Of a stretch of 64,000 nucleotides of DNA, positions 9,454 through 18,298 are shown piece by piece; positions within the stretch are counted from its first letter, which is position 1; each line of letters opens with the position of its first letter. Source of the DNA: JBGAJN01 sp044224905 (GTDB lineage: Bacteria; Verrucomicrobiota; Verrucomicrobiia; Limisphaerales; JBGAJN01); NCBI GenBank assembly GCA_044224905.1, contig JBGAJN010000002.1, positions 1,426,001 through 1,490,000 on the forward strand, written 5' to 3'. The notes beneath the pieces were generated by a model that was not told where the DNA came from, made no database searches, and saw nothing but the letters and a program-made list of their open reading frames with translations. The position numbers and the translations under genes were made by a program.

Positions 9454-9518
9454 TGCTCTGCTGGGCGCAGATTCTTAGTAGCGGCGAATTCCAGAGTATC
9501 CCGACTTTCCGGATCGGG

Positions 9519-11477
9519 TCACTGCCGCCAGCGGTAAAAGCGGCGATTGAAGTTTGTGGCGTCTGGATCGGTGAAGAAGAAGGTGTTGGATGGCGCAACG
9601 TTAGTGGCGATCGGGACCCAAATCGTGTTGGGGCTGCCAAGATTTGTGGTGGCATCGACGATATACGTCTGCCCGGCAATGCCTTGTATGGAATATTGAG
9701 CATCGCCTCCGCTAAGCAGGGGGGAGGAAAACTCAACCACCTTGGGTTCTGTAAGAACATAAACGGCAACCGGCGCGGACGTGGTCAGAAGGCCAATACT
9801 GTTAGATGCCACAGCTGTAAAACTATAGTTTCCGGGAGCCAGAGTGGCTGAGTTTAGCGAGTACGGAAGGACGTTGGTTGTGCCCAGTTGCGACGTGCCA
9901 GAGAAAAAATCGACTGAATTAATTGATCCAACCGACGTTGCAGCAGTCGCCAACAATAGGATGTTTGTCGGTCCGAGGATCGAGAAGGTGTTCGTTGGAG
10001 AAATCAGGCTGACCGTTGGGGGGCCCGCGACGAGTACGGTGTTTGTTGTCGAGCTTGTGACAGCGCCCAAATCATCTATCGCCCGCGCGTTTATCGTATG
10101 GCTACCTGGGGGGATGTTCGACCAAGTTACAGAATAGACAGGGCCTGTCGAACTCCCTATTAAGGTATTACCGTCCAAATAGAATTGAACTTGCGCAATT
10201 GATCCGTTGTTGTCGCTGGCAGTAGCGTTGAGCGCTAGGGTATTCGGCGGGAATACTACCGTATTATTTGACGGGGATCCCAAACTACATTTCGGGGGCG
10301 AATTGACCCATGCATTCGACGACGGATTGTAGCGTCCGATTGTGTTTTGGTAAAATGCCTTAGTGCCTGAACCGCCAAAAATGATCATTTCCGTTCCTGT
10401 CCAAACGGCCGTATGTGCGGTGCGGGCTTTTGGTACGCCTGCAGTGGTCGGCGTCGGTGCCCACGAATTGGCGTTTGGGTTATACCGCCCACCAGTGTTG
10501 ACGAAAGTAGAGTTGATTCCTCCCCAAATTATCATTTCCGTACCTGTCCAAACTGCGACGTGCTGATACCTCGGTTGCGGTGCGTTTAGTTGAGTGGTCG
10601 GAGTCCAAGTGAGTGAAATTGGATTCAGGCGTGCGCCATCATTGGTAGAATAATTCGGCGGCCCTAGATTATTATTGCCGCCCCACACAATCATTTCCGA
10701 TCCGGTCCATATTGCCGAGTGACTGTTGCGGCCAGACGGGGCACCGAGCGTTGGAGTTGCATTCCAAGTGTCGTTTGCGAACGCGTAAACTCCCCCGCTA
10801 TTTAGGCCGCTGTCGGAAAAACCAATACCGCCCCAGACGATCATTGAAGTCAAGTTGTCTGCCCAAACTGCAGAATGAGAAGCCCGCGCCAGCGGGGCGG
10901 TATTCGACGCCATTCCAGTCCAACTGGAGGTCGAAGGGACAAGAATCCCGCCGGAATTGAGCCAAGTGTTAGTAACCGTATTGGTCTCGTATCTTCCGCC
11001 CCAAACGCTCATTTGGGTTCCAGTCCAGATTGCAGTGTGGCCGTGTCGTCGAAGGGGCACTCCAGCCATTGGTAACGACGTCCAAGAATCTGTCTGAGGG
11101 TCGTAGATCCCGCCAGTCTCGTAGTCGATATTGTTGGGCGACGAATTCGTTTGACCACCCCACACAATCATGTTGCTACCCGTCCAGACGGCACGATGGT
11201 CAAAGCGGGCTATTGGAGCGCCGTTGGTGGAAATCGGTATCCACGCGTCGTTTGCCGGGTTGTATTTTGCCCCGGTTTGCGTTGCACCACTGGGTACAAC
11301 ACCGCCCCAAACGATCATCTCACTGCCGGTCCACACTGCGGAATGTCCCCAGCGACCTTCTGGGATCTGTGCAAAAACAGAAACGTTTAGGAGAAGTATT
11401 CCTATCGCTGCTATCTGTTGAAAGAAGCGGCTTTGTCTGCGTCCCGATGGCCCATTAGCGAAGCTGTTGTTTTGCAT
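9519..11477 (-). CDS. Secreted kelch-repeat / Ig-like domain protein
   Basis: 652 aa from ATG 11477. The frame is open further upstream to a TTG, but this Met gives a clean signal peptide (basic RRQSRF, hydrophobic IAAIGILLL, cleavage near FA-QIPEG). About eight kelch-like units repeat the pattern R-x-x-H-x-A-V-W-T-G-x-E-M-I-V/I-W-G-G over residues 40-400. Two bacterial Ig-like domains follow (from PPKCSLGSP, with VQFYLDGNTL). The last 60 residues form a module ending FFFTDPDATNFNRRFYRWRQ, which resembles the C-termini of the repeat proteins at 51-58 kb. There is no PEP-CTERM tail. It is likely a surface or extracellular beta-propeller of unknown ligand, and sits between the exosortase and FecR-domain genes. 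Confidence 0.85.
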   Translation of the reverse strand: MQNNSFANGPSGRRQSRFFQQIAAIGILLLNVSVFAQIPEGRWGHSAVWTGSEMIVWGGVVPSGATQTGAKYNPANDAWIPISTNGAPIARFDHRAVWTGSNMIVWGGQTNSSPNNIDYETGGIYDPQTDSWTSLPMAGVPLRRHGHTAIWTGTQMSVWGGRYETNTVTNTWLNSGGILVPSTSSWTGMASNTAPLARASHSAVWADNLTSMIVWGGIGFSDSGLNSGGVYAFANDTWNATPTLGAPSGRNSHSAIWTGSEMIVWGGNNNLGPPNYSTNDGARLNPISLTWTPTTQLNAPQPRYQHVAVWTGTEMIIWGGINSTFVNTGGRYNPNANSWAPTPTTAGVPKARTAHTAVWTGTEMIIFGGSGTKAFYQNTIGRYNPSSNAWVNSPPKCSLGSPSNNTVVFPPNTLALNATASDNNGSIAQVQFYLDGNTLIGSSTGPVYSVTWSNIPPGSHTINARAIDDLGAVTSSTTNTVLVAGPPTVSLISPTNTFSILGPTNILLLATAATSVGSINSVDFFSGTSQLGTTNVLPYSLNSATLAPGNYSFTAVASNSIGLLTTSAPVAVYVLTEPKVVEFSSPLLSGGDAQYSIQGIAGQTYIVDATTNLGSPNTIWVPIATNVAPSNTFFFTDPDATNFNRRFYRWRQ

Positions 11478-11628
11478 TGTCGAAGCTGGCATGTGTTGCA
11501 TGCGGCAGCCCGCCAGGAAACGCAATTGGCTGGAATGAATTAAACCAATGCAGTGGTCAACCGGCGCAGTTCAAAAACCAGAGAACGGAGTGACTCTAAC
11601 GTGACGACCGCGCGTCGTCAAATGGGCC

Positions 11629-12516
11629 TCACGGCGAAATAGGTGTGACTTGCACCTTCGCACCCTTGGACAGAGTGAAGGTGCGAACATTGCCGATTGT
11701 CGTGTCGATGGTAGCGATCAAACTTGTCACATCCGACAGCAATGTCACATGCTGAGTATTGGAGGTTGGATCATACGTGTAACCCGGGAGAACGTGAACA
11801 ATCCCTCCGAGGCCAGCATTTCCGAGTGGGCTGTAACGTACATCTACACCGACCGACGAGTTTTCGTCGACAGTTACGAATCCGTTGAATTTGACGTAGT
11901 ACTTCGCGTCATTGATCACGGTCGACATGATTGCTCCTCCGTTGGCTGAACTTACAGATGCGGTCGCACCTCCGACCGGTTGTCGAACGTTCGTTGGCGA
12001 AAGGGGAGTTGGGACCAAGCCGTTGCCAGTCGGCGAGCTCGCCGAGGCAGCCATTGCTTTGTTTAATTGGGAGACGGTAGCTGCATCCAGAATCGTATTC
12101 ACAACGAATTTGGAACTAGTTGACGTCGCTTTGGCATAACCTGCAATACTACCATCCCGCACGGTGACTAACGTGTCGGTAACCAATTCGGTGCCCTTTT
12201 CTTCGCGATCCAATTTGTCGATTACGAGGTGAGAATCCTCATTGATTCGCATAGCGGGACCATTGTGATTCAGGTACAAATCCACCCAAGAACGCTTGGC
12301 TGTGCGAACATGTGTGCCGGCGCGCAAAGCTTGTCCACTTCGTACGGGATACCACTCCCGACCATTATGAGAATAGTCAGCGGCGCCCGCCAATGCTACT
12401 ACAACAGCTTGCCCCGAGATCGTAACAGCGTTTGATTCGGCTACTGTTGAGCAAAAAATCAAGCCGATCAGCAAGCTGGCAGAGATCAGTTTAAAAGCGT
12501 TTTTCAATTCTTTCAT
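11629..12516 (-). CDS. Secreted FecR-domain protein
   Basis: 295 aa from ATG 12516, chosen because it starts a good signal peptide (KELKNAFKLISASLLIGLIF, cleavage near SNA-VTISG). Residues about 30-140 fit a FecR/FecR-like beta-sandwich domain (VRSGQALRAGTHVRTAKRSW, a DL/L-rich strand, then VTVRDGSIAGYA). The rest is a low-complexity Ser/Ala segment and a C-terminal beta domain (HVLPGYTYDP). Classical FecR proteins carry signals to ECF sigma factors, but exported standalone FecR-domain proteins, common near exosortase/EPS loci, are probably structural or sensory; no sigma factor is adjacent. It lies upstream of the kelch gene on the same strand. Confidence 0.78.
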   Translation of the reverse strand: MKELKNAFKLISASLLIGLIFCSTVAESNAVTISGQAVVVALAGAADYSHNGREWYPVRSGQALRAGTHVRTAKRSWVDLYLNHNGPAMRINEDSHLVIDKLDREEKGTELVTDTLVTVRDGSIAGYAKATSTSSKFVVNTILDAATVSQLNKAMAASASSPTGNGLVPTPLSPTNVRQPVGGATASVSSANGGAIMSTVINDAKYYVKFNGFVTVDENSSVGVDVRYSPLGNAGLGGIVHVLPGYTYDPTSNTQHVTLLSDVTSLIATIDTTIGNVRTFTLSKGAKVQVTPISP

Positions 12517-12905
12517 GTGATTTAACAGGTTGATATGAGAGTTGCGGCAATGCTGATTGGTGTCCAAATCTTCTGGAACTTGGGCAAAATAATGCCGCTT
12601 TGAGCCTGAAAAGTCAATGAATTTGTCATTCGTTTTTGCTTTCAAGAAGATGGATAACGGACCCTCTTAATGGGCGTTTGCCGCAAACTTCATTTGCGCG
12701 ACCTTTGGATAGGCTGGCGTGATTTCGGCCCATAGGAATTACTGAAATGTGGGTGATTCTGTTGGCGGGAATATTACAGATTTAGTATTTATTTGATTTC
12801 CGGCCCTCTCCATCGTCTTTTACGTGGAATTCTGCGGGCCGAGTTTTCAAGTTTGCGAATTCCCCCTAAATTTCCGCTCGCTACGCCACGTCCATTGGTG
12901 CGTTC
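12517..12905. other. Divergent intergenic region, no gene seen
   Basis: About 390 bp between the FecR-domain gene (minus) and the RND adaptor gene (plus), more AT-rich than its surroundings. It must hold the promoters of both genes, but I find no convincing -35/-10 pair, operator palindrome or RNA element. No coding sequence of credible quality is present. Confidence 0.5.
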
Positions 12906-14051
12906 ATGTCTGGCATGCACTCGTTTATGACGCGCAGGCTCCGTTTTGGTGGGGTGATGGCTTTGTCTGTCGGCGCTTCGATGTTTGTGTCTTGTTCTAA
13001 GAACGGAATTGAGGGGACCAAATCCATCGAAGTCTCTTCGGTTCCCGTAACGGTGGCACAAGTCAAGGTCGTACATGCCGACCGAACTGTTCCCGTCGTC
13101 GGAACGCTATTTCCGAAGGACGAGGCGACTATCGCAGCGGAGGTTGAGGGCAAGGTTGAGAAAACGACGGTTGATTTCGGTGACCGAGTGAGCGCTGGGC
13201 AGGAGCTGGCCCATATCGATACCACCACTTATTCCGCCTTGGCCAATCAGGCGACCGCGAATCTCGAGAAGACTCGCGCCACTGCGACTAACGCTGCAAG
13301 AAATCTTTCACGCTTTCAGGAACTCCGTAAAGGCGGCATTGCGTCCACAAGCGACCTGGATCAGGCCAGCGCGCAAGCGCAGGAGACCGCCGCTGAGGTT
13401 CGCGCGGCAGTTGCGGCCGAAGTCGTGGCTCGACTCAACGTGGATCGCTCCCGAGTGAAAGCCCCATTCGCTGCCGCCATCGCTGATCGTATCGTCGGCG
13501 CCGGTGATTTCGTGAAGACGGGGACGCCCTTGTTTCGCGTGGTGAATGATCTTCAACTGAAGTTTATCACTTCAGTTCCCGAGCGTTATTCCTCTCAGAT
13601 TCAGAAGGGACAACCCGCTCATTTCACCGTAGACGCTTGGCCGGGAGAAACCTTCCACGGCAACGTTTTGCTAATCAGTCCCGCAGTGAACACCAAGACT
13701 CGATCTCTTACATTTGGCATTCTCGTTCAGAATCCCGATCGGAAGCTCAAGGCGAATTCGTATGCTCGGGGCGAGTTGATTCTCGAAAAGAACGCGCCCA
13801 CGTTACAGGTGCCGCTCGAAGCGGTTGTGAGCTTCTCCGGCTTGACGAAGGTATTCGTGGTCGACGGCGGCGTCGCGCGGGTGCGTGAGGTGCAGGTCGG
13901 CAAAATCGCTAATGGTCGGCAGGAAATTCTGTCAGGTTTGAAAGCCGGTGAAACCGTCGTGCTATCAGGCAACAGCAAGTTGCATGATGGCGCGAAAGTG
14001 ACAGTGAAGTCGGTCGATCTCACTCATAGCCCGCAAACCTCCTCGAAATAA
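12906..14051 (+). CDS. RND efflux periplasmic adaptor (membrane fusion protein)
   Basis: 381 aa. The N-terminus has a signal sequence ending in a lipobox-like FVSC-S (Cys about residue 29), so it is probably a lipoprotein adaptor. The biotinyl-lipoyl-like half-motifs (ATIAAEVEGKVEKTTVDFGDRVSAGQELAHID and VKAPFAAAIADR-IVGAGDFVKTGTPLF, quoted in parts) flank an alpha-hairpin with Gln/Ala-rich helices (about 100-165). A beta-barrel and membrane-proximal domain follow (GLKAGETVVLSGNSKLHDGAKV). This is the HlyD/AcrA family. It lies 3 nt before the RND pump gene and is clearly co-transcribed. No TolC-type outer-membrane gene is in the window. Confidence 0.93.
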   Translation: MSGMHSFMTRRLRFGGVMALSVGASMFVSCSKNGIEGTKSIEVSSVPVTVAQVKVVHADRTVPVVGTLFPKDEATIAAEVEGKVEKTTVDFGDRVSAGQELAHIDTTTYSALANQATANLEKTRATATNAARNLSRFQELRKGGIASTSDLDQASAQAQETAAEVRAAVAAEVVARLNVDRSRVKAPFAAAIADRIVGAGDFVKTGTPLFRVVNDLQLKFITSVPERYSSQIQKGQPAHFTVDAWPGETFHGNVLLISPAVNTKTRSLTFGILVQNPDRKLKANSYARGELILEKNAPTLQVPLEAVVSFSGLTKVFVVDGGVARVREVQVGKIANGRQEILSGLKAGETVVLSGNSKLHDGAKVTVKSVDLTHSPQTSSK

Positions 14052-14054
14052 TCC

Positions 14055-17000
14055 GTGTCTGATTCTCATAAAACTCCTGGCGGACAGTTGATTCAGGGCG
14101 GAGTCGGCTTGGCAGATCTTTGTATTCGTCGTCCTGTATTTGCGACGATGATCAACCTGTTGCTCGTCGTGCTTGGTTTGGTGTCCTTTCTGAGTATCGG
14201 CGTCGATCAGTTCCCCAATGTGGAACTTCCCATTGTTACCGTGACGACGACTCTAAGGGGCGCATCGCCGGAGGAGATTGAAACCAGCGTTACCAAGCCG
14301 CTCGAAGAGATCATCAACACCGTTCAAGGTATCGATGAATTGACGAGTATCTCCCGCGAAGGTGTGTCGTCGATCACGATTCAGTTTCTCTACGAGCGCA
14401 ACCGTGACATCGCCGCGCAAGACGTGCGTGACAAAGTAAACTCAATCCTATCCCGTCTGCCCGATGGCACGGACGCTCCGATCATCGACAAGTTCGACGT
14501 GAGCGCCACGCCGGTAATGACCCTCGCCGTCAGTGCGCCGCGCGACATGCGCGAGGTCACGTACATGGCTGACAAGTTCGTGAAGCAGAATTTGGAGACC
14601 GTCCTCGACGTCGGCTCGATCACGATGGTTGGTGGACGCACGCGCGCCGTTCAGGTTGCGGTGGATATTGATCGCCTTCGCGCACGCGGTCTGACGATCG
14701 AGGACGTGCGGTCTGCTTTGCAGCAACAGAACATCGAAATTCCCGGTGGTCGGGTGGAGCAGGGGAAACGGGAACTCGTGGTCCGCACGATGGGCCGTAT
14801 GACCAAGGTGCCGGATTTTCCGCGCATCATTATCGCCAATGAAGGTGGTCAGCCGATTTATCTTCGCGATGTCGCCACTGTGACCGACGCCGTCGAGGAT
14901 CCGCGCTCCCTTGCGCGGCTCAACGGAAACAACTCCGTCACACTGGTGGTGCTGAAGCAAACCGGCGCTAACACCATCGCGGTCATCGATGGCGTCAAGA
15001 AGCGGCTCGAGCAATTGCACTCAATTCTCCCGCCCGATTTCAAAATGGAAGTCATCCGCGACCAATCGCGTTTCATTCGCCGCTCGCTCGATGAAGTCAG
15101 CTTTCACCTTATCCTTGGCGCGATTCTCGTCGCGATCACCGTCTTCTTTTTCCTTCACGATTGGCGCGGAACAGTCATCGCCTCCATCGCCATTCCTGCA
15201 TCGATCATTGCGACGTTTGCGCTGATGCGCGTGATGAATTATTCGCTAAACAACTTCACCATGCTGGGCCTCGTATTTGCCGTTGGCATCGTGATCGATG
15301 ATGCGATTGTCGTGCTCGAAAACATCCATCGCACAATGGAGGAAAAGCAAATGGACGGTTTCCGTGCCGCGAGCTTGGGCACCCGAGAAATCGCACTGGC
15401 TGTGCTGGCGACGACCCTTTCGCTCGTCGTAATTTTCCTCCCGCTGGCGTTCATGGAAGGCCGCGTGGGGCGATTCTTTTCGAGCTACGGTGTGACGGTG
15501 GCGTTCGCGATTATGGTGTCGCTCTTTATTTCGTTCACGCTCACGCCAATGCTAGCGTCGCGTTTCCTGCGCCACACCCACGATGAAAAGATTCGTGAAA
15601 AGAAAGCCCACGGCGGGTGGTTGATGCGCTGGTTGGCGGACAACTACGTCGTGGTTCTTCGTTGGAGCCTCCATCATCGCTGGGTGATCGTGCTCGCGTC
15701 CGTCGCTTGTATCGCGTCGTTGTGGTGGTTGGGGCCGAAGACGAAGTTCAATTATCTGCCGTACGACGATACGAGTGAATTCGAAATTTCCGTGCGCTTG
15801 CCCGAAGGCTCCAGTCTTTCCCGCACCACTGAACTGACCGCTGAAATCGAACAGGAACTTCGCCAGTTTCAAATCGCTGCCTCGCCGGCCATTCTCGATA
15901 CACTTGTTACCATTGGTGAAACTTCTGGTCGCGTTGGAAAAGGCGAGGGCGATGTGACTCAGGCGACGATCTATTGTCGGTTGCCCGAGTTGGGCGGTCG
16001 CTGGGCGCAGTGGACTGGCGCTTCGCGGCGGTGGGGGATTTTTGACGCGATGGGGGCCGCGCGGAAAATCATGGCCCGTTATCCCGACCTCCGCAGCAGC
16101 GTTCAGCTCATTTCGCCGATGGGTTCGAGCGGCCGAAATACGGACTTCAGTTTCAACCTCATCGGACCTGATCTGGAAAAACTGACTGCCATCTCTGAGC
16201 GCATCGTCGAGCAAATGCGCCAGGTGGAAGGCATGGTGGACGTCGACACGACGCTCTCCAATCGCAAGCCTGAACTGCAGGCGCATATCGACCGGGAGAA
16301 GGCTAGTCAGTTTGGTCTGCGTGTGGCGGACGTGGCGAACACGCTGCGCACGCTGGTCGGTGGCGAGATCGTTTCGAACTACAAGGAGAACGACGATCAA
16401 TACGACGTCTGGCTCCGCGCCAAGCCTGAGGGCCGCAGCACGCAGGAAGCACTCGATCAAATCATGCTGCGCGTGGGTGGCACTGCTGGTGCCGCGACGA
16501 CCAACGAGGTTGCGCTGGCGCAACTTGGCAACTTCGTTCGGCTTACCGAAGCGCGAGGGCCAAACCAGATCGATCGCTTCCAGCGGCAGCGCAAAGTCAC
16601 GATCGTCGGCAACCTCATGGACCTTTCGTTGAACGAGGCAATGGGCGAGGTGCGCCGCTTGGTGGACGAGATGAATCTGCCGCCGGAGTACCAGATCTAT
16701 TTCACTGGCAAGGCGAAGACGCTCCAGGAGACGGCGCGGAATTTCCTCATCGCCTTCGGTCTCGCGATGATTTTCATGTACATGATTCTCGCGGCGCAGT
16801 TCGAGCACTTCGTTCATCCTGTTTCGATCCTGTTGGCCGTGCCGCTATCGCTTCCCTTCGCGCTTGTGACGATGATCGCGCTCAACGAACCGTTCAACAT
16901 CTACGCCATTTTCGGTCTCTTCATGCTGTTCGGCATCGTGAAGAAAAACGGCATCTTGCAGATCGATTACACGAACACCCTGCGTGCGCGCGGCATGAAT

Positions 17001-17312
17001 CGCGAAGAGGCAATCCTCCTGGCCAATCGCGTGCGTCTGCGTCCGATCATGATGACGACTTTGATGCTCGTGATGTCGATGATCCCGATTGCGCTGGGCA
17101 CGGGGCCGGGTTCGGGTGGGCGTGCGTCGATGGCCAAGGTTATCATCGGCGGACAAATGCTCTGCTTGTTGCTGACCTTGTTGGTGACGCCGGTGAGCTA
17201 TTCGATTTTCGACGACTGGGGGGCGGGAAAATACTTCAGCCTGCGTCGCCGCCGCGCGGCGCCACCCGCCGCCGATGCTCCCACTGCCGTGCCGGCACCC
17301 GTGGGAAAGTGA
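14055..17312 (+). CDS. RND family efflux transporter permease (HAE1-like)
   Basis: 1085 aa with a GTG start 3 nt after the adaptor stop. The architecture is typical of AcrB/MexB proteins: N-terminal TM helix (FATMINLLLVVLGLVSFLS), a large periplasmic loop starting DQFPNVELPIVTVTT, then TM2-6 including the proton-relay helix GLVFAVGIVIDDAIVVLENI with the paired Asp residues. A second periplasmic loop and TM8-12 follow (FGLFMLFGIVKKNGILQIDY). Length and motifs match a complete proton-driven trimeric exporter. Substrates cannot be predicted; amphiphilic drugs, lipids or small metabolites are usual. The C-terminal tail is Ala/Pro-rich. Confidence 0.95.
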   Translation: MSDSHKTPGGQLIQGGVGLADLCIRRPVFATMINLLLVVLGLVSFLSIGVDQFPNVELPIVTVTTTLRGASPEEIETSVTKPLEEIINTVQGIDELTSISREGVSSITIQFLYERNRDIAAQDVRDKVNSILSRLPDGTDAPIIDKFDVSATPVMTLAVSAPRDMREVTYMADKFVKQNLETVLDVGSITMVGGRTRAVQVAVDIDRLRARGLTIEDVRSALQQQNIEIPGGRVEQGKRELVVRTMGRMTKVPDFPRIIIANEGGQPIYLRDVATVTDAVEDPRSLARLNGNNSVTLVVLKQTGANTIAVIDGVKKRLEQLHSILPPDFKMEVIRDQSRFIRRSLDEVSFHLILGAILVAITVFFFLHDWRGTVIASIAIPASIIATFALMRVMNYSLNNFTMLGLVFAVGIVIDDAIVVLENIHRTMEEKQMDGFRAASLGTREIALAVLATTLSLVVIFLPLAFMEGRVGRFFSSYGVTVAFAIMVSLFISFTLTPMLASRFLRHTHDEKIREKKAHGGWLMRWLADNYVVVLRWSLHHRWVIVLASVACIASLWWLGPKTKFNYLPYDDTSEFEISVRLPEGSSLSRTTELTAEIEQELRQFQIAASPAILDTLVTIGETSGRVGKGEGDVTQATIYCRLPELGGRWAQWTGASRRWGIFDAMGAARKIMARYPDLRSSVQLISPMGSSGRNTDFSFNLIGPDLEKLTAISERIVEQMRQVEGMVDVDTTLSNRKPELQAHIDREKASQFGLRVADVANTLRTLVGGEIVSNYKENDDQYDVWLRAKPEGRSTQEALDQIMLRVGGTAGAATTNEVALAQLGNFVRLTEARGPNQIDRFQRQRKVTIVGNLMDLSLNEAMGEVRRLVDEMNLPPEYQIYFTGKAKTLQETARNFLIAFGLAMIFMYMILAAQFEHFVHPVSILLAVPLSLPFALVTMIALNEPFNIYAIFGLFMLFGIVKKNGILQIDYTNTLRARGMNREEAILLANRVRLRPIMMTTLMLVMSMIPIALGTGPGSGGRASMAKVIIGGQMLCLLLTLLVTPVSYSIFDDWGAGKYFSLRRRRAAPPAADAPTAVPAPVGK

Positions 17313-17319
17313 AATTGGG

Positions 17320-18150
17320 CTAAGCCACGAAAGTCTTCTTCAGATACTCGATGCTCTTGGTCGCGATGACTTCTGGGCCTTCTTCGAACTTGAAAACTTC
17401 CACGGACGCGACGCCGTTGTAGCCCGCTGATTTCAATGCGATCGCGATCGGTTTGAAATCGACGTCCCCGAAGCCGGGGCCTTTGAGGTTTGCGTCGTTC
17501 GCGTGGAAGTAGGAAAAGTTGCCGCGCGATTCGCGGATGATTTGTGGGATGGACTTGCTCTCGGAGGACATGGCTTTGACATCGAGAATGATGCTCATGC
17601 CCTTGCTGTTAAACTGCTGTGCGAACTTGATGCCCTCGGCGGCGGTGTTGACGAAATTGGTCTCCGATGGCGCGAGCGGTTCGAAACAAATCGTGATCGC
17701 GCGTTCCTCGGCCCGTTTCACTGCGGGGCGAAACACTTCCGTTGCCCAATCCCACGCCTGCTGATAGCTAACGCCGTCCATGACGTTGCGCTGCTTGGGC
17801 GATCCGACGACGATGATTTTTCCGCCAATGTCCGCGCAGAAGTCGACGAGCGCGACAAAGTAGTTGGCCGTGCGCTGGCGAATCGCAGCGTCGGGGTGGG
17901 TGAGATACATGCCGTCCGCCTGCACGAGCACCCAGTGAATGCCGGAAATCTCTATGCCCACGCGTGCTGCTGACTCGCGGATTTTTTGGCGCTCGGTGGC
18001 GGGAATGTCCGTCACGTATTTGTTCGCGTCGCCCGGCAACAGCGTGAATGGCGCGATCTCAATGCAGTCGTAGCCCGCCTTCTTCGCGTAGCTCATCGCG
18101 TCTTCCAGCTTCCAGTTTTGGAAAATCTCGTTGCAGATGCCGAATTTCAT
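17320..18150 (-). CDS. Sugar phosphate isomerase/epimerase (TIM barrel)
   Basis: 276 aa from ATG 18150, where the barrel's first strand starts (KFGICNEIFQNW). Xylose isomerase-like TIM barrel features include an early acidic strand (YDCIEIAPF), ISGIHWVLV, IIVVGSPKQR, the metal-ligand Glu strand (ITICFEPLAPSETN), MSIILDVKAMSSES and the late FSYFHANDANLKGPG and GVASVEVFKFE strands. The family includes hydroxypyruvate isomerase, ketose 3-epimerases and inosose dehydratases; which applies is undetermined. It lies convergent to, and only 7 bp from, the RND pump gene. No terminator is evident between them. Confidence 0.88.
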   Translation of the reverse strand: MKFGICNEIFQNWKLEDAMSYAKKAGYDCIEIAPFTLLPGDANKYVTDIPATERQKIRESAARVGIEISGIHWVLVQADGMYLTHPDAAIRQRTANYFVALVDFCADIGGKIIVVGSPKQRNVMDGVSYQQAWDWATEVFRPAVKRAEERAITICFEPLAPSETNFVNTAAEGIKFAQQFNSKGMSIILDVKAMSSESKSIPQIIRESRGNFSYFHANDANLKGPGFGDVDFKPIAIALKSAGYNGVASVEVFKFEEGPEVIATKSIEYLKKTFVA

Positions 18151-18298
18151 GTGCGGGGAGTTTATGGTCGGCAACGCGAACTTCAAATCGGAAGTTCACA
18201 CATTCGATGACCCGAAACTCCGGGAAGGTGAGAAGAGAAGGTGGTCGCGACGGCGAGGTTTTAACTCGCGAAATGGATTTCGTTCCGTGCGTAGGTGT

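Noticed and set aside
15552..16817. Minus-strand 421-codon frame inside the RND pump gene
   Set aside because: Antisense shadow of a well-conserved RND transporter.
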